Origin: a virus
Virus record (IMG/VR): IMGVR_UViG_3300042691_022190
Location: 1-63,669 of that record
DNA: 63,669 nucleotides
Direction: 5' to 3' (one strand)
This document shows, piece after piece, positions 45,920-56,100 of the stretch (within the stretch, counting starts at the first letter, position 1; each line of letters starts with the position of its first letter). A program made the position numbers and the translations under genes. The notes under the pieces were generated by a model. It was not told the DNA's origin. It saw only the letters and a list, made by a program, of their open reading frames with translations, and made no database searches.

Positions 45920-47419
45920 TCAAATCCGAAACCCCTTTTCTTGGTTTTTAGGCAGAACAATATGCAGCGACTTTCGTGCGCGGGTGACCCCCACGTAAAA
46001 GAGTCTGTGTATATCGTCTGCGTTTTTTTCGTACTCTTTTGCAAACTTTGTGGATAAGTCCATGCGCAGTAAAACGTTGTCTGCTTCGCCGCCCTTTGCT
46101 CCGTGGATCGTGGACAGTTTTATAGGAATCTTGCCGGCAATCCTGGTGCCCCTGCGCAGTAGGGCAATGATGTAGTCACGCTTGTCTTCCCCGATCTTTT
46201 CAAGCGCCTCGTGCCATATCACATCTGTCAGGAGGCCGTGCTTGTCTTTTAGGGTCTGCATGGAGTAAAGCGCCTCCTGGTCAGCGTCCTTTAATTGCTT
46301 AAACCCCCGTTTGATATACTCAGAGCCGAGGTACTTATAAACCAGACGGACAGTTTGGAAGGGGACTTCTTTACCCTTTCGCAGCGCTTCCCAGCCTAGA
46401 ACGGCAGCCATGACGGATTCAGGAATGCTCCGTTGTCCGTGGCGCTCGAACAGCAGCCCCTGGGATTTGATCCAAGTATGCATGTCGTTGAGCAGGTAGT
46501 TAGTAGAGGCCAACACCAGCCAGTCTCCGTTGCTGATGTCCACATGCTCAAAGTCGTTGTAGTACTGAACCTCGCCGTCGTAGTCTCGCGGATTCCAGAC
46601 CTTGGGCTGGCGCTTTCTAATCCGCTTGACAATGTCTCCGGCTAACGCGTGAACTTTTGCAGGCACGCGGTAAGATTGGTCGAGGACGGTGATCTCGCCT
46701 TCGAAGTCCAAAAAGGACCTCACATCGGCGCCTGCCCAGGTGTAAACCGCCTGGTCATCGTCCCCGGCTAAAAAAGCCCGGCTGGCCCTGTGGCAAAGTT
46801 CTTCGACCAGCTCCCACTGCAGCCGAGAAAGATCTTGTGCCTCGTCAATGATCAACACCTCAAGACTCGGCAGGCGGTCAGCCTCTTGAAGAACCTGCTC
46901 CAGAAGGTCTGTGAAGTCGATCAGGTTGTGGGCGTTTTTGTAGTGCCTGTACGCACGCTCGACGTATTCGAAATGGAACCATTCGATATCCATTTGTGAG
47001 CGGTTGTAGTACGTCCGAAGATCCTCACCCCTAATACGCGCGATATTGATCTCGTTAAGTATTGGGTTATCCGTCCGGATGACAAAGTCTTCCTCACCCG
47101 TCTCGACAGCAACCTCAAGGCCGGCTTGCTTAGCGAAGTCATGGTAGTGCTCCGGTTTCATGATGTCCTTAGCCGTTACGCCAAGACAACGAAACGCAAG
47201 GCTGTGTAGCGTACGGAACCATGGGAAGTCCGTCTCGGCGTTTAGGTGCGGGAACTTTGCAATCGCCCGCTCCTTTGCTTCGTTGGCTGCCTTGCGGGTA
47301 AACGCAAAATAGCCAATGCTTTGTGGAGGCACGCCGTTATTAAGTTCTAGCTCAACCACGTTTAAAAGAAACGTAGTCTTGCCTGAACCAGGAGGGCCAA
47401 AGACTTTACGGACGCTCAT
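45920..47419 (-). CDS. Superfamily 1 helicase, UvrD/Rep-like
   Basis: This 499-aa protein has Walker A GPPGSGKTTFLLN, motif Ia-like GYFAFTRKAANEAKERA, Walker B EVLIIDEAQDLS, motif III AGDDDQAVYTWAGA, motif V KLSTIHGAKGGEADNV and motif VI FYVGVTRARKSL. It probably unwinds DNA ahead of the family A polymerase, since no DnaB-like helicase was found. Start 47419 (MSVRKVFGPPG) is favoured, with a 14-base overlap with the previous gene. Confidence 0.9.
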   Translation of the reverse strand: MSVRKVFGPPGSGKTTFLLNVVELELNNGVPPQSIGYFAFTRKAANEAKERAIAKFPHLNAETDFPWFRTLHSLAFRCLGVTAKDIMKPEHYHDFAKQAGLEVAVETGEEDFVIRTDNPILNEINIARIRGEDLRTYYNRSQMDIEWFHFEYVERAYRHYKNAHNLIDFTDLLEQVLQEADRLPSLEVLIIDEAQDLSRLQWELVEELCHRASRAFLAGDDDQAVYTWAGADVRSFLDFEGEITVLDQSYRVPAKVHALAGDIVKRIRKRQPKVWNPRDYDGEVQYYNDFEHVDISNGDWLVLASTNYLLNDMHTWIKSQGLLFERHGQRSIPESVMAAVLGWEALRKGKEVPFQTVRLVYKYLGSEYIKRGFKQLKDADQEALYSMQTLKDKHGLLTDVIWHEALEKIGEDKRDYIIALLRRGTRIAGKIPIKLSTIHGAKGGEADNVLLRMDLSTKFAKEYEKNADDIHRLFYVGVTRARKSLHIVLPKNQEKGFRI

Positions 47420-47663
47420 CGATCTCATCCAAAGTGGACGGCCACATGATGATTGGAGTGGACTCTCCTCCGTATGCGCCGATGATATTAAAGTCAATGT
47501 ACTCCTGAGCCTCTTCCTCGCTCATACCCTGACCCTGTAGGATTGCTGTGATTTGTTTGCCGTCGTATACGATGCGCTCTACCAGCATGTTTCCGTGCCA
47601 GGTCATGCATATCCCAATAACAGCGGAATCCATGCCTGTTATTTTTAAAAGATCGTCGTTCAA
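47406..47663 (-). CDS. Small protein between primase and helicase (85 aa)
   Basis: It begins MNDDLLKITGMDSAVIGICM and contains VERIVYDGKQITAILQGQGM and YIDFNIIGAYGGESTPIIMW. The pattern 'G...A..G......F......YD...I...L...GM..EEA.E...FNI.GAY.G..TP' is common in small proteins of replication operons. The role is unknown. A 4-base overlap joins it to the primase gene. Confidence 0.75.
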   Translation of the reverse strand: MNDDLLKITGMDSAVIGICMTWHGNMLVERIVYDGKQITAILQGQGMSEEEAQEYIDFNIIGAYGGESTPIIMWPSTLDEIDERP

Positions 47664-49189
47664 AATGGACTTCCTTTCTTCATTTCTGGCGTCTCAAAAG
47701 GTGCATCCTGGCGGGTGAAACGCGGGATCCGCCAGACACGTGTGCTGCGACTTTTAAGAAAAAGGCTTGCTGGCTCTCCGCCAAGGTCCCTGATCCGTTG
47801 TGCGATCTTCGGGGAACTCATTCCCATAAAGTTGTTGCGCTTTAGGTGAGCCTCTAAGTCTTTCATTCGGAAATAGGTCTTGGCCTCTTCCTCGTGCGTC
47901 CATGGCCGGCCGAGAAGAATCTCGTCTTTATCCATGGCCTGTTGCAAGTGTGTAGTGAATTCCTCGACCAGGTCCATGAAGCGTCCGGTGACGGTGGTGT
48001 CTTCCGGTGCGTCTTGAATCTGCTCCAGCTCAACCATTTCCTTTAGCAACGCGTTTAGTGTGGACTCCCAGTCCTGCTTACGCAGCGTGGGTGGTACGAC
48101 GTTAATTCGCTCCATGCATGCACGCTGAAACGACACCTGGTTAAAGAGGTGCTCAGTCTCAAGCTCAATGCGTTTGCCATTTACATCTAAGAACCACAGT
48201 GGAGGCTCGGAGTTGTACTTAGACAACGCACCCATCTGCGGCGAGTCAGGGCCATCTGCACCAACACCAAATTTGCGCGTGCGGCATAGGCCGGAGTTAC
48301 AAAAGCTGTTAATAGGGGCGTCTTTACACTTGTACTTGTAGTCTTTTTTGTTTAGCTGCTTAGTAATGACCTGCAGCTCACTGAGACTAAGCGGTGGCGC
48401 CACAAACTTTTGGTTGTACTCCATCAGCTTGTCTTCCCAGCCAACCGTGTACGCCTTTTTCAAATAAATGCCGATGTTAAATAGGCCGTTGTTCCGTGTG
48501 CCTTCGGGAAAGCCCTGTGAGCACAGGACCTGCAAGCATGGTGGGCCGTCCTTGACCGGGTGATCCGCCTGCTTTGGTTCCTCCGGATACGTCAGTGGAA
48601 TAGCCTGCACGTGTTTGTCGTACAGCTCGTAGAACTCTTCTAACGTGGCCGCTGAGCCGTCGTCCTTGATTGCATAGCGGGTGCCATTGTCGCCCGCAAA
48701 ATACGGCAGGTTCAGGAAGTTGCCCGTATCGCCGCGGTCTACTAGGATCTCGGCCTGCTTTGGAAATATCTCCCGGCCAGACTCACCGAGGATGCTGGCG
48801 CATGCATTCAGATAACGCTGCATGTTCGCCGCCTCGACTGGCTCTTTTGTAAAAAGAAACACGTGTGCTCCGCCAGACTTGCTGCGGCATACAACCAGCG
48901 GCAGGTTGCGTTTGCGAATCTTGTCAACCAGGCCGGCGTGATCGAGCGGGTATTGATCGATGTCGATACATCCCCACGTGCACGTGTTATCTGATCGAAT
49001 TGGAATAATGCCGAGGCTTGGCTCTACACCCTCAAGGTGCTTTCTCCAAAGCTCGTCAATTGGTGGCTTGCGGACAACAACAGCCTTTCCGGCCTGCTTG
49101 CCCGAATCCTTGGCTTTCTCAATTTTGTAGGTGCCATAAGCGATATCCAAGCCAAAGAAAATCGCTTTAAACCGTGTTATGTCGGTCAT
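47660..49189 (-). CDS. Archaeo-eukaryotic-type primase (AEP), TOTE/PriCT-like
   Basis: This 509-aa protein has the AEP motif I WGCIDIDQY, motif II LVVCRSKSGGAHVFLF (Ser-x-His type) and then FLNLPYFAGDNGTRYAI. The middle has a cysteine set (YKCKDAPINSFCNSGLCRTR) that may bind zinc. The end has winged-helix character (YFRMKDLEAHLKRNNFM). Primases of this family prime DNA in phages that lack DnaG. It follows the SSB-like gene and precedes the helicase. Confidence 0.85.
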   Translation of the reverse strand: MTDITRFKAIFFGLDIAYGTYKIEKAKDSGKQAGKAVVVRKPPIDELWRKHLEGVEPSLGIIPIRSDNTCTWGCIDIDQYPLDHAGLVDKIRKRNLPLVVCRSKSGGAHVFLFTKEPVEAANMQRYLNACASILGESGREIFPKQAEILVDRGDTGNFLNLPYFAGDNGTRYAIKDDGSAATLEEFYELYDKHVQAIPLTYPEEPKQADHPVKDGPPCLQVLCSQGFPEGTRNNGLFNIGIYLKKAYTVGWEDKLMEYNQKFVAPPLSLSELQVITKQLNKKDYKYKCKDAPINSFCNSGLCRTRKFGVGADGPDSPQMGALSKYNSEPPLWFLDVNGKRIELETEHLFNQVSFQRACMERINVVPPTLRKQDWESTLNALLKEMVELEQIQDAPEDTTVTGRFMDLVEEFTTHLQQAMDKDEILLGRPWTHEEEAKTYFRMKDLEAHLKRNNFMGMSSPKIAQRIRDLGGEPASLFLKSRSTRVWRIPRFTRQDAPFETPEMKKGSPF

Positions 49190-49235
49190 TCTACTTTCTC
49201 AGTTGAAAGACCGGGGGCGAGCCCCCGGCGGACGT

Positions 49236-50015
49236 TTAGAACGGAATATTACTGGAGGCCTCAGACTCCTCCTGGTGCTTGACTTTTACCTCGCCGGAAC
49301 TAACCGACTGGGCAAACGTTTTCGCAGCGTGATACACGTTCATGTCCTCAACCGAACCAACACGTTCGACCTCCCAACCAAACCACTTACCTTTGTCGTT
49401 AGACTCGCCAACAGTGGTCAGACGGTAGACCTGGCTGTACATCGGAGGCGTATACAAACCATTTGCTCCTTGCAGCTTCACTGACATCATCATGGAGTTC
49501 CACTTGCGGCTTTTCTTGAGCTGCGTGGATTTCATCACGATCAGTGCCGGGCTTGGAACACCCGTCTCGTCAATCACCATGACGTAGTGATTGGCCGTGT
49601 TCTCGATGTAATTACCGTTATCGAGATAGTCTTTGTTATCGCCTGGTTCGCGATGTGTTTTTGAGAGGATATCGCTAGTAGCAGGATAAATCCCCATTGG
49701 TGCGCCACTTCCGCTGCCACGCGGAGCCCATTCAATGTACTGCCGTACATAGGCGGTCGGTACTACAAGAATGCCCTTCTTGCCGTCGAAGAGCTGACCG
49801 GTGACGCTGTTATAAATCATCCCAGGCATTGCGCCATCCACCTCACCAACTTCCGGTGAGGTGTTAGTTAGCAAACGCAGAAACGGAAGCGCGTAGTCTT
49901 CCTGCGTCATGTTTGCAAAACCGTCATGAGCGCTTTCTTCAAAACTGCTTGCAAGCACAAGTGCTCCTGCCTGCCCCTTCTTTACTTCTACTGCTGTCGC
50001 TTGTCCTTTACTCAT
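49236..50015 (-). CDS. Single-stranded DNA-binding protein candidate
   Basis: This 259-aa protein has a beta-rich core (FLRLLTNTSPEVGEVDGAMP, KKGILVVPTAYVRQYIEWAP, HYVMVIDETGVPSPALIVMK) and ends with an acidic tail and NIPF, like the tip of bacterial SSB (DDDIPF). Such a tip binds partner replication proteins. Proteins of this design next to primase and polymerase genes are commonly phage SSBs. A terminator-like run follows in the gap. Confidence 0.65.
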   Translation of the reverse strand: MSKGQATAVEVKKGQAGALVLASSFEESAHDGFANMTQEDYALPFLRLLTNTSPEVGEVDGAMPGMIYNSVTGQLFDGKKGILVVPTAYVRQYIEWAPRGSGSGAPMGIYPATSDILSKTHREPGDNKDYLDNGNYIENTANHYVMVIDETGVPSPALIVMKSTQLKKSRKWNSMMMSVKLQGANGLYTPPMYSQVYRLTTVGESNDKGKWFGWEVERVGSVEDMNVYHAAKTFAQSVSSGEVKVKHQEESEASSNIPF

Positions 50016-50035
50016 TTTTCGTTTTCCTTTTTTCG

Positions 50036-50590
50036 TTAAACAGACTTAATGGTTGCTTTTTGGCCGATGTACAAACCAAAAAGATCCGCAGGGATTGCGT
50101 TTCCACGCTCCACCTGTTCTTTTGCCCACGCCTTGAGAGTCGCGGGCTCTATCTTCTCGGCCTGCTCAGCTGGAAAGCCTTGCGTGCCAAGTAGATTAAT
50201 TAGACGAGCACAAAGCTCGTCTTCGCCGCGTCCAAATCGAACGCTGACGGTGTTCTTGATAATGTCGTCAAAGCCGTGTTCCCTGAGCCATTCATAGGCC
50301 TCCGCACGCCGTGCTTCAGGAATCGAGGCGCTGTAAAATGGCTTGACGGTAACTTGCGAACCGTCATCCATCACAAAGCCCTTCATGCCCAGCTCTGTCA
50401 GTGCCTCTGGAATTGATTCCTCGGTGAGTTTGCGGAACTGTTCTTTGATGCCCTTAAGCACCTGCTCCTGCTCATCGATTTGTTTCTCCAGTTCCTTGGC
50501 GCGTTTGCCGAGAGCCGCAATGCCAGACAGCTTGTCGTCTTCGACTTTGAACGCGTTGGAATCCTGCTCAAATAAATTAGTAAGACTCAT
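50036..50590 (-). CDS. Coiled-coil protein paired with the SSB-like gene
   Basis: This 184-aa protein has a coiled-coil first half (AALGKRAKELEKQIDEQEQV, LKGIKEQFRKLTEESIPEAL) and a compact second half (MDDGSQVTVKPFYSASIPEA, RLINLLGTQGFPAEQAEKIE). The layout 'L..L...I..LE..L......L........IP..M.E.G...F.L.DG....V...Y..SI' is common in phage proteins next to SSB/recombination genes. It may inhibit or recruit host nucleases (Gam-like idea). Unproven. Confidence 0.65.
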   Translation of the reverse strand: MSLTNLFEQDSNAFKVEDDKLSGIAALGKRAKELEKQIDEQEQVLKGIKEQFRKLTEESIPEALTELGMKGFVMDDGSQVTVKPFYSASIPEARRAEAYEWLREHGFDDIIKNTVSVRFGRGEDELCARLINLLGTQGFPAEQAEKIEPATLKAWAKEQVERGNAIPADLFGLYIGQKATIKSV

Positions 50591-50915
50591 AACTTTCTCC
50601 TTTCTTAAGATTTAAATCTACCTGAATTGGGATGTAACGACGTTCGTACTTATCCCACTTCAGACACTTGTATCGCCCGTTATTTTTTGCGGCCGCTACA
50701 GCACTAAGGATAGCAATTGCTGTTGGGTCCCCAATAAACAAAAGGTAATCATCATCACAAAACTTTTCAAGCTTACGCTGAACACGTGCAACAGTAGGCG
50801 CGACGGAGAATGTAACCTGCGCTCTCGGAGGGAGAACGACCTCAATCTCGCCAAAGTCCATTGCAGACGTAATGTTGTGCTGTCCTGTCTCAGAAACAAC
50901 ATAGACCTTGGGCAC
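50577..50915 (-). CDS. Small protein, first of the replication operon (112 aa)
   Basis: It starts MPKVYVVSETGQHNITSAMD and has SVAPTVARVQRKLEKFCDDD, YLLFIGDPTAIAILSAVAAA and GRYKCLKWDKYERRYIPIQV. The 'DYLL..GDP..I.......A.........LKWDR....Y......' pattern is common in small early phage proteins of unknown role. GTG 50915 follows AGAAAGGAGAAAG and a 9-bp inverted repeat in the divergent region. Confidence 0.75.
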   Translation of the reverse strand: MPKVYVVSETGQHNITSAMDFGEIEVVLPPRAQVTFSVAPTVARVQRKLEKFCDDDYLLFIGDPTAIAILSAVAAAKNNGRYKCLKWDKYERRYIPIQVDLNLKKGESYESY

Positions 50916-50931
50916 TTAACTTTCTCCTTTC

Positions 50932-50964
50932 TAAAATCGAACCGCTAGTGTACACTCGATTTTA
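50932..50964. promoter_or_regulatory. Inverted repeat in the divergent promoter region
   Basis: TAAAATCGA (50932-50940) and TCGATTTTA (50956-50964) are perfect complements; GTGTACAC, itself a palindrome, lies between them (50948-50955). It may be an operator for both directions or a 5' leader hairpin of the minus-strand transcript. Confidence 0.6.
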
Positions 50965-50996
50965 TGGGGGTGCAACCCCAGCAGAAAGAGAGAATC

Positions 50997-52451
50997 ATGG
51001 AAGATAAATTTTTAGCCGCTTATCCCTATAAGAATAAGCCTTTCCTGCATCAGCAGGCCTACCTGACGCGCTTTTGGAAGATGCGAAACGCGGCCCTGTT
51101 TGCCGATATGGGAACGGGGAAGTCCTTTATGGTCATTAACAATATCGCCATGCTTTACGACACCGGCGAGATTAATGCCGCATTAATTGTCGCGCCAAAG
51201 GGCGTGTACAGAAACTGGATGGATACGGAGCTGCCTAAGCATTTACCCGAACACGTTGTGCACCGCACAGCGATTTGGACCCCCTCGCCTAGAAAAGCCG
51301 AGAAAGAGGCCTTGGATCACCTGTTTGAGATATCAGAGGACTTAAAGATCCTGGTAATGAACATCGAGGCCCTATCTACCGAGAAGGGCGTAAAGTTCGC
51401 CAATCGCTTCCTGCTTTGCCATGACGTCTTCATGGCCATTGATGAGAGCACGACGATTAAGACCCACAGCGCGGCCAGGAGCAAAAACGCCGTAAAGGTA
51501 GGCAAAGCAGCCCGGTACAAGCGAATCATGACCGGATCTCCTGTGACAAAGTCACCCATGGATTTGTTCCAACAGTGCGAGTTTTTAAGCCCAGAGTGCC
51601 TTGGAGTGAGCAGTTACTACGGCTTTCAAGCCCGGTATGCCATTGTTATCGAGAGAAACGTCAGCACGCACAGCTTTAAACAGGTTGTTGGGTATAGGCG
51701 CCTGGATGAGCTGCAAGAAAAGCTTGATAAGTTTGCCTTTCGGGTAACCAAGGACGAGTGCTTAGATCTACCGGACAAGCTGTACGTCAAGCGGGAGGTG
51801 GACCTGACCGAGGAGCAGGAAAAGGCCTACATGCAGATGAAGGCCATGGCGCTTGCTCAGTTTAGCCAGGGCATAACCAGCACGGTCAACGCCCTTACCC
51901 AGATAATGCGCCTGCATCAGATCGTTTGTGGCCATATTAAGTTGGACAACGGCGAGGTCATCAACCTGCCCAATCGACGCATAGAGGAATTGCTATCGAT
52001 AGTCGAAGAGTCATCGGGAAAAACTATCATCTGGGCCAACTACCGGCACGACATTGAGGCCATCAAGCTCGCTTTATCAAAAGAATATGGCATGAACTCA
52101 GTGGGCACTTACTACGGCGACACAGACGAAGACGAGCGTAGGCGCGTGGTCCGTGAGTTTCAAGACCCGGACTCTGAATTGCGGTTCTTTGTTGGAAACC
52201 CTAAGACAGGCGGGTACGGGTTAACCCTCACTGCTGCAAGTATTGTGGTCTATTACAGCAACAGCTTTGATCTGGAGGTCCGGCTGCAGTCAGAAGACCG
52301 TGCACACCGTATTGGCCAAACAAAAAATGTAACCTACATTGACCTGATTTGTCCAAAAACAGTCGATGAAAAGATTGTCAAAGCGCTAAAAGACAAGATC
52401 GACATTGCCAGTCAGGTGCTGGGAGAGGAACTAAAACAATGGTTGATCTAA
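50997..52451 (+). CDS. SNF2-type superfamily 2 helicase
   Basis: This 484-aa protein has Walker A ADMGTGKSFMVIN, motif Ia LIVAPKGVYRNW, motif II MAIDESTTIKT (Asp-Glu-Ser-Thr, not DEAH), motif III GSPVTKSP, motif V GYGLTLTAASIVVYYSNSFD and motif VI QSEDRAHRIGQTKNVTYIDL. The order and the RxHRIGQ box are SNF2-like, common in phage replication or repair modules. ATG 50997 has GAAAGAGAGAA in front; a further upstream start (50964) lacks such a site. Confidence 0.9.
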   Translation: MEDKFLAAYPYKNKPFLHQQAYLTRFWKMRNAALFADMGTGKSFMVINNIAMLYDTGEINAALIVAPKGVYRNWMDTELPKHLPEHVVHRTAIWTPSPRKAEKEALDHLFEISEDLKILVMNIEALSTEKGVKFANRFLLCHDVFMAIDESTTIKTHSAARSKNAVKVGKAARYKRIMTGSPVTKSPMDLFQQCEFLSPECLGVSSYYGFQARYAIVIERNVSTHSFKQVVGYRRLDELQEKLDKFAFRVTKDECLDLPDKLYVKREVDLTEEQEKAYMQMKAMALAQFSQGITSTVNALTQIMRLHQIVCGHIKLDNGEVINLPNRRIEELLSIVEESSGKTIIWANYRHDIEAIKLALSKEYGMNSVGTYYGDTDEDERRRVVREFQDPDSELRFFVGNPKTGGYGLTLTAASIVVYYSNSFDLEVRLQSEDRAHRIGQTKNVTYIDLICPKTVDEKIVKALKDKIDIASQVLGEELKQWLI

Positions 52452-53122
52452 TTCCGATAGTTAAAAATTACAAGTATGAGCGGCTGACGCGGGAAGATGG
52501 GGATGGAGGCAGGAAGTACGTTTACGGGGATCAGCGCCTGCCAAGCGTGACCACTATCCTGTCTGCGACGAAGGATAAGTCTGGCCTTGATGCGTGGGCC
52601 GCGAGGGTTGGTAAGGAAAACGCGGAGAAAATTAAGTCGGATGCTGGCGCAATAGGCACGCACATGCATAACGTTATTGAGCGAATGATCGCCTATCGCG
52701 ACCTGCCCAGGCCTACAAACTGGCTAATGACCAAGGGCTACGAGATGGGGTACAGGCTTATAAATACGTACTTTCAGTATATACAAGAAATATGGGGCTC
52801 AGAGATACCGCTTTACTACCCAGAAAAGTACGCCGGCACAACCGACCTGGTATGCGTATACCGTGGCAAGCCGTGCATCATGGACTTCAAACAAAGCAAC
52901 AAGCCCAAAAAACGCGAATGGATTGAGGATTACTTCCACCAATTGGCAGCCTATGCCTTAGCTCATGACATCATTCATGGGACAAACATCGAATACGGCG
53001 TGGTTCTAATGGCCGTTCAAGATAACACGACCATGGAATTTTCCACGGCCGGCCAAGAATTTAGTCGCTACAAAGAAGAGTGGCTTAAACGCGTTGAAAA
53101 ATATCACGCCGGCGGAGGCTGA
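52439..53122 (+). CDS. PD-(D/E)XK exonuclease (Cas4/RecB-like)
   Basis: This 227-aa protein has RLPSVTTILSATKDKSGLDA and GTHMHNVIERMI (His of motif I), then YAGTTDLVCVYRGKPCIMDF and KQSNKPKKREWIEDYFHQLA (Asp in TTDLV, Asp-x-Lys in DFKQS, then Tyr/Gln in YFHQLAAY). The order matches RecB-family phage exonucleases. It likely resects DNA in recombination or processing with the SNF2 helicase whose gene it overlaps by 13 bases. It has no clear four-Cys Fe-S cluster. Confidence 0.85.
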   Translation: MVDLIPIVKNYKYERLTREDGDGGRKYVYGDQRLPSVTTILSATKDKSGLDAWAARVGKENAEKIKSDAGAIGTHMHNVIERMIAYRDLPRPTNWLMTKGYEMGYRLINTYFQYIQEIWGSEIPLYYPEKYAGTTDLVCVYRGKPCIMDFKQSNKPKKREWIEDYFHQLAAYALAHDIIHGTNIEYGVVLMAVQDNTTMEFSTAGQEFSRYKEEWLKRVEKYHAGGG

Positions 53123-56100
53123 TTCGCTGCCATCCCGCTGATGGTGTCAAACGGGAAAAGCGAAGCCAACATCTGACGGCTTTGCGTTGGGGCTGCCTCT
53201 GACCGTGGTCCGGGGGCCGGGGCTCCTGGTCCTTGTTGCATGGGCAGTTGAAAGCCGGGCACACCCTTGGTAGGAGGAGCCGGTGGCGCCACTCGCGGAG
53301 CGGTTTGACGAAGCATCTGAGCAGCTGACGGTCCAGTTGTAGGTGTAGCAGGGATTTCAGGAATCTCAGGTGGCTCGTATGTCAGGTAGTTGTAGCCAGA
53401 CGTCCAAAGATAGTTGTGCAACTGACGGCCAAGTTTGACGCGCTCATCTACTGTGCGACCCTTTTGCAGAAGCATCGACATAAGCTGTGGATCTTTCGTG
53501 GCGTCTTCGATGATCTTCGTAATCGACATCGTGGGATACTTATCGAACAATGTGCGAACGGCCTTGGAGCCGGCAGCTGCAGCGATTAGAGAACCCGGGC
53601 CTCCCGGAGCGGCTGCGGTGCCAATCCTAGAACCGATGATCCGAAGCGCAAGTTCCGTAACCGCATCCGCGCCTGTAATCATGCTGTCTACAGTCTCGCC
53701 ACGAGCTAGTCCTGCTTCAGCCTTCTTCATGGGCTCGATAAGACGTTTTAAGTTCTTTACCTCTGTAAGAGACAAAACGCCTTGAGAACGAAGGATGTTT
53801 ACAAGCGTTGCATTGGGCTGGTCAGGATTAACAGATTTAAAGAGCGCGTCTTCAAAGGCCTGTGCGCTGAACTTTCCATTCATCCCACCGGCACGAGTAA
53901 AAGCGTAGTCATAAACGCTGGACTTAAGCCCATCAATGGCATCTGTTGCTCCAGCGGTTTTGTCCGCTCTACGAGCAAGTTCTACTATTTTATTAAATGA
54001 CTTAAACGGAGTATCACTGTTGATCGCTCCAGCAATAGCTTGAGAAGGTTTTTCCCCTCCTGCAAGAATAGTGCTAAATGCGGTTTGATTAATCCACTTT
54101 TTGTTTATCTGGCTGTTGACATCACTCACCTGACGAAGAAGGTTTTCAGCGGCTGTTGCGTCTTGTAAATCAGCAGTCAAGCCAAGTTTGTCAAGAATGG
54201 GTTTGTTTTCATTAACAAATCTTTGGAGTCGGTTTGGATCTACGCGACCATCCATTCCTACCATCTTGTTAACGTTAACTAAAAGGGCATCACGCTGTGC
54301 GTCCATGATTGATGTGACGCGCTTATCCGAAAGGCTTGCATATGGCGCAAGTTGAGATAAAAGTTGGTTCTTGCGTGCTGTTGGAATATCCGGGTCTGCT
54401 TGAATCTTGTTATATTGATTACGAGCAAAGCTTGCTGCGTCTTCAATTTCATTGATTCGAAGTGCAGTTAGATCAGCGTTTGAGCCATAGACCTTACTTA
54501 CTAAAACCTCTGCCGGTAGGCGATCACGGCCACTAATTCCAGTGGCACGAAGTTCGTTTGCATATCCGCGAGTAAAGTATTCGTTTAGATCTTTCGAGAA
54601 CTGGCGCGCTGTGTTGTAGGCAGCATGCCCTTCCTTACTGATGTCGTCTAAAACGGCTTCTGCCAGACGTCCATAAATTCTGGCTTCGTCTGAATCATTG
54701 TTACGAGCAGCCTTACGGGCATACGACAACAAATCAGATCGAATTTGAACCAGATCTTCAATGTTAGTTGCCTTGCCGCGAACGTTCTTGAGATATTCCT
54801 CTGGTACACGTTCAGTCTGCAAGAACTGCTCAGTACGCTTTCCCTGCACAAAGCGATTATAGAAATCGTCCTTATAACCCAATCTGGTCATGATCGAGCC
54901 AAGAGTTCCCATATACTCTTTTGAGTATCGCTCTGGAGTCATGCCATCTAACACATACAAAAATTCTTTCATTGTGTTAGATGGTGTAGCGGCCTTAGGA
55001 ACAATCTCCCCAGCTCGTGTGCGACGGAACCCTTCTGCAACGGCCTTTTTCCACAGGTCTCGTTCAAGTTCACGAGCCTCGTCTAGTGCTGCAAGGGTTT
55101 CGTCTTTAACAACCTGACCTACTTGGCGCCTGGTAGATGGGCTATCCACCTTAATACGATCGATCTTGTCTGCTGCATTTTTAGCGGCAAGATCCATGCG
55201 ACTATTAACCATGTCCATGAAATGACGGCGCTCTAGGTCCGCAGCCACAGTCATTGCCTGTGGATTTCCAATCTCTCGTAATCTTCCAATTAATAGTTTG
55301 TATGCCGAAAGAGCATCCTCGCCCTGTTTATCAATTTCAGCTCTGTAGTTTGGGTGACTTTTGGCAAGGGTGGCTTCAAGCCTTGTAAACAACGGAACAC
55401 CCGTAAGTTGCCCCACGGTAGGATTAGCAGTACGAATTGCTTCTAGTGCGCGGGGACTGTTTAAGAAGTCAATAATTTTTTTAGGATCTTCCCCGGACTC
55501 AACAAGACCAGAGTAAAGAATATTTGCAGCTTTTGCTTCACGGGAATCAGGAGAGAAAGCCTGAGCAAAGTTAGTCAAAAACCCTTTTGCCGCTCCAGTT
55601 TGATTGACCAGAAGGCGGTATGGAGAAGTAGCCATGCCTCCACCCAACTCTGCAAAGAACCTAGTTCCAGCTTCTCCTGGGGCGTACGCCTCTGACATGC
55701 CGCCGCCAATACCGGATCCTGTTCCGCCAATGGTTTCTGCAGCCATGAATCCTCTCGGATACCTGCGGGCAGCAACACCAACACCAGACAGCCAACGAGC
55801 AACAGCATTGGCAGACATTTCTGGAATACCAAAGGCAACCGGAGCCCCAGCAATCACCGATCCTGTGGTTTTAGCACCTTCGCGATAAGGAACTAAATCT
55901 TCCCGTTTTGGTAACGGAAAAAACTGGTCTAGTCCTTGATCAAGTAAAAATCCTGTTGTTACACCACCGACAAACCCCAATGTCCCACCAACCACGGGAC
56001 CAAGCGGGCCAAATGGAACCCCTGCCATAGCACCTAAGCGTGCGCCGGTGAAACCACCACCCATGATAGCGGCACCGGTTTTACCCCCTTGTACAACGCC

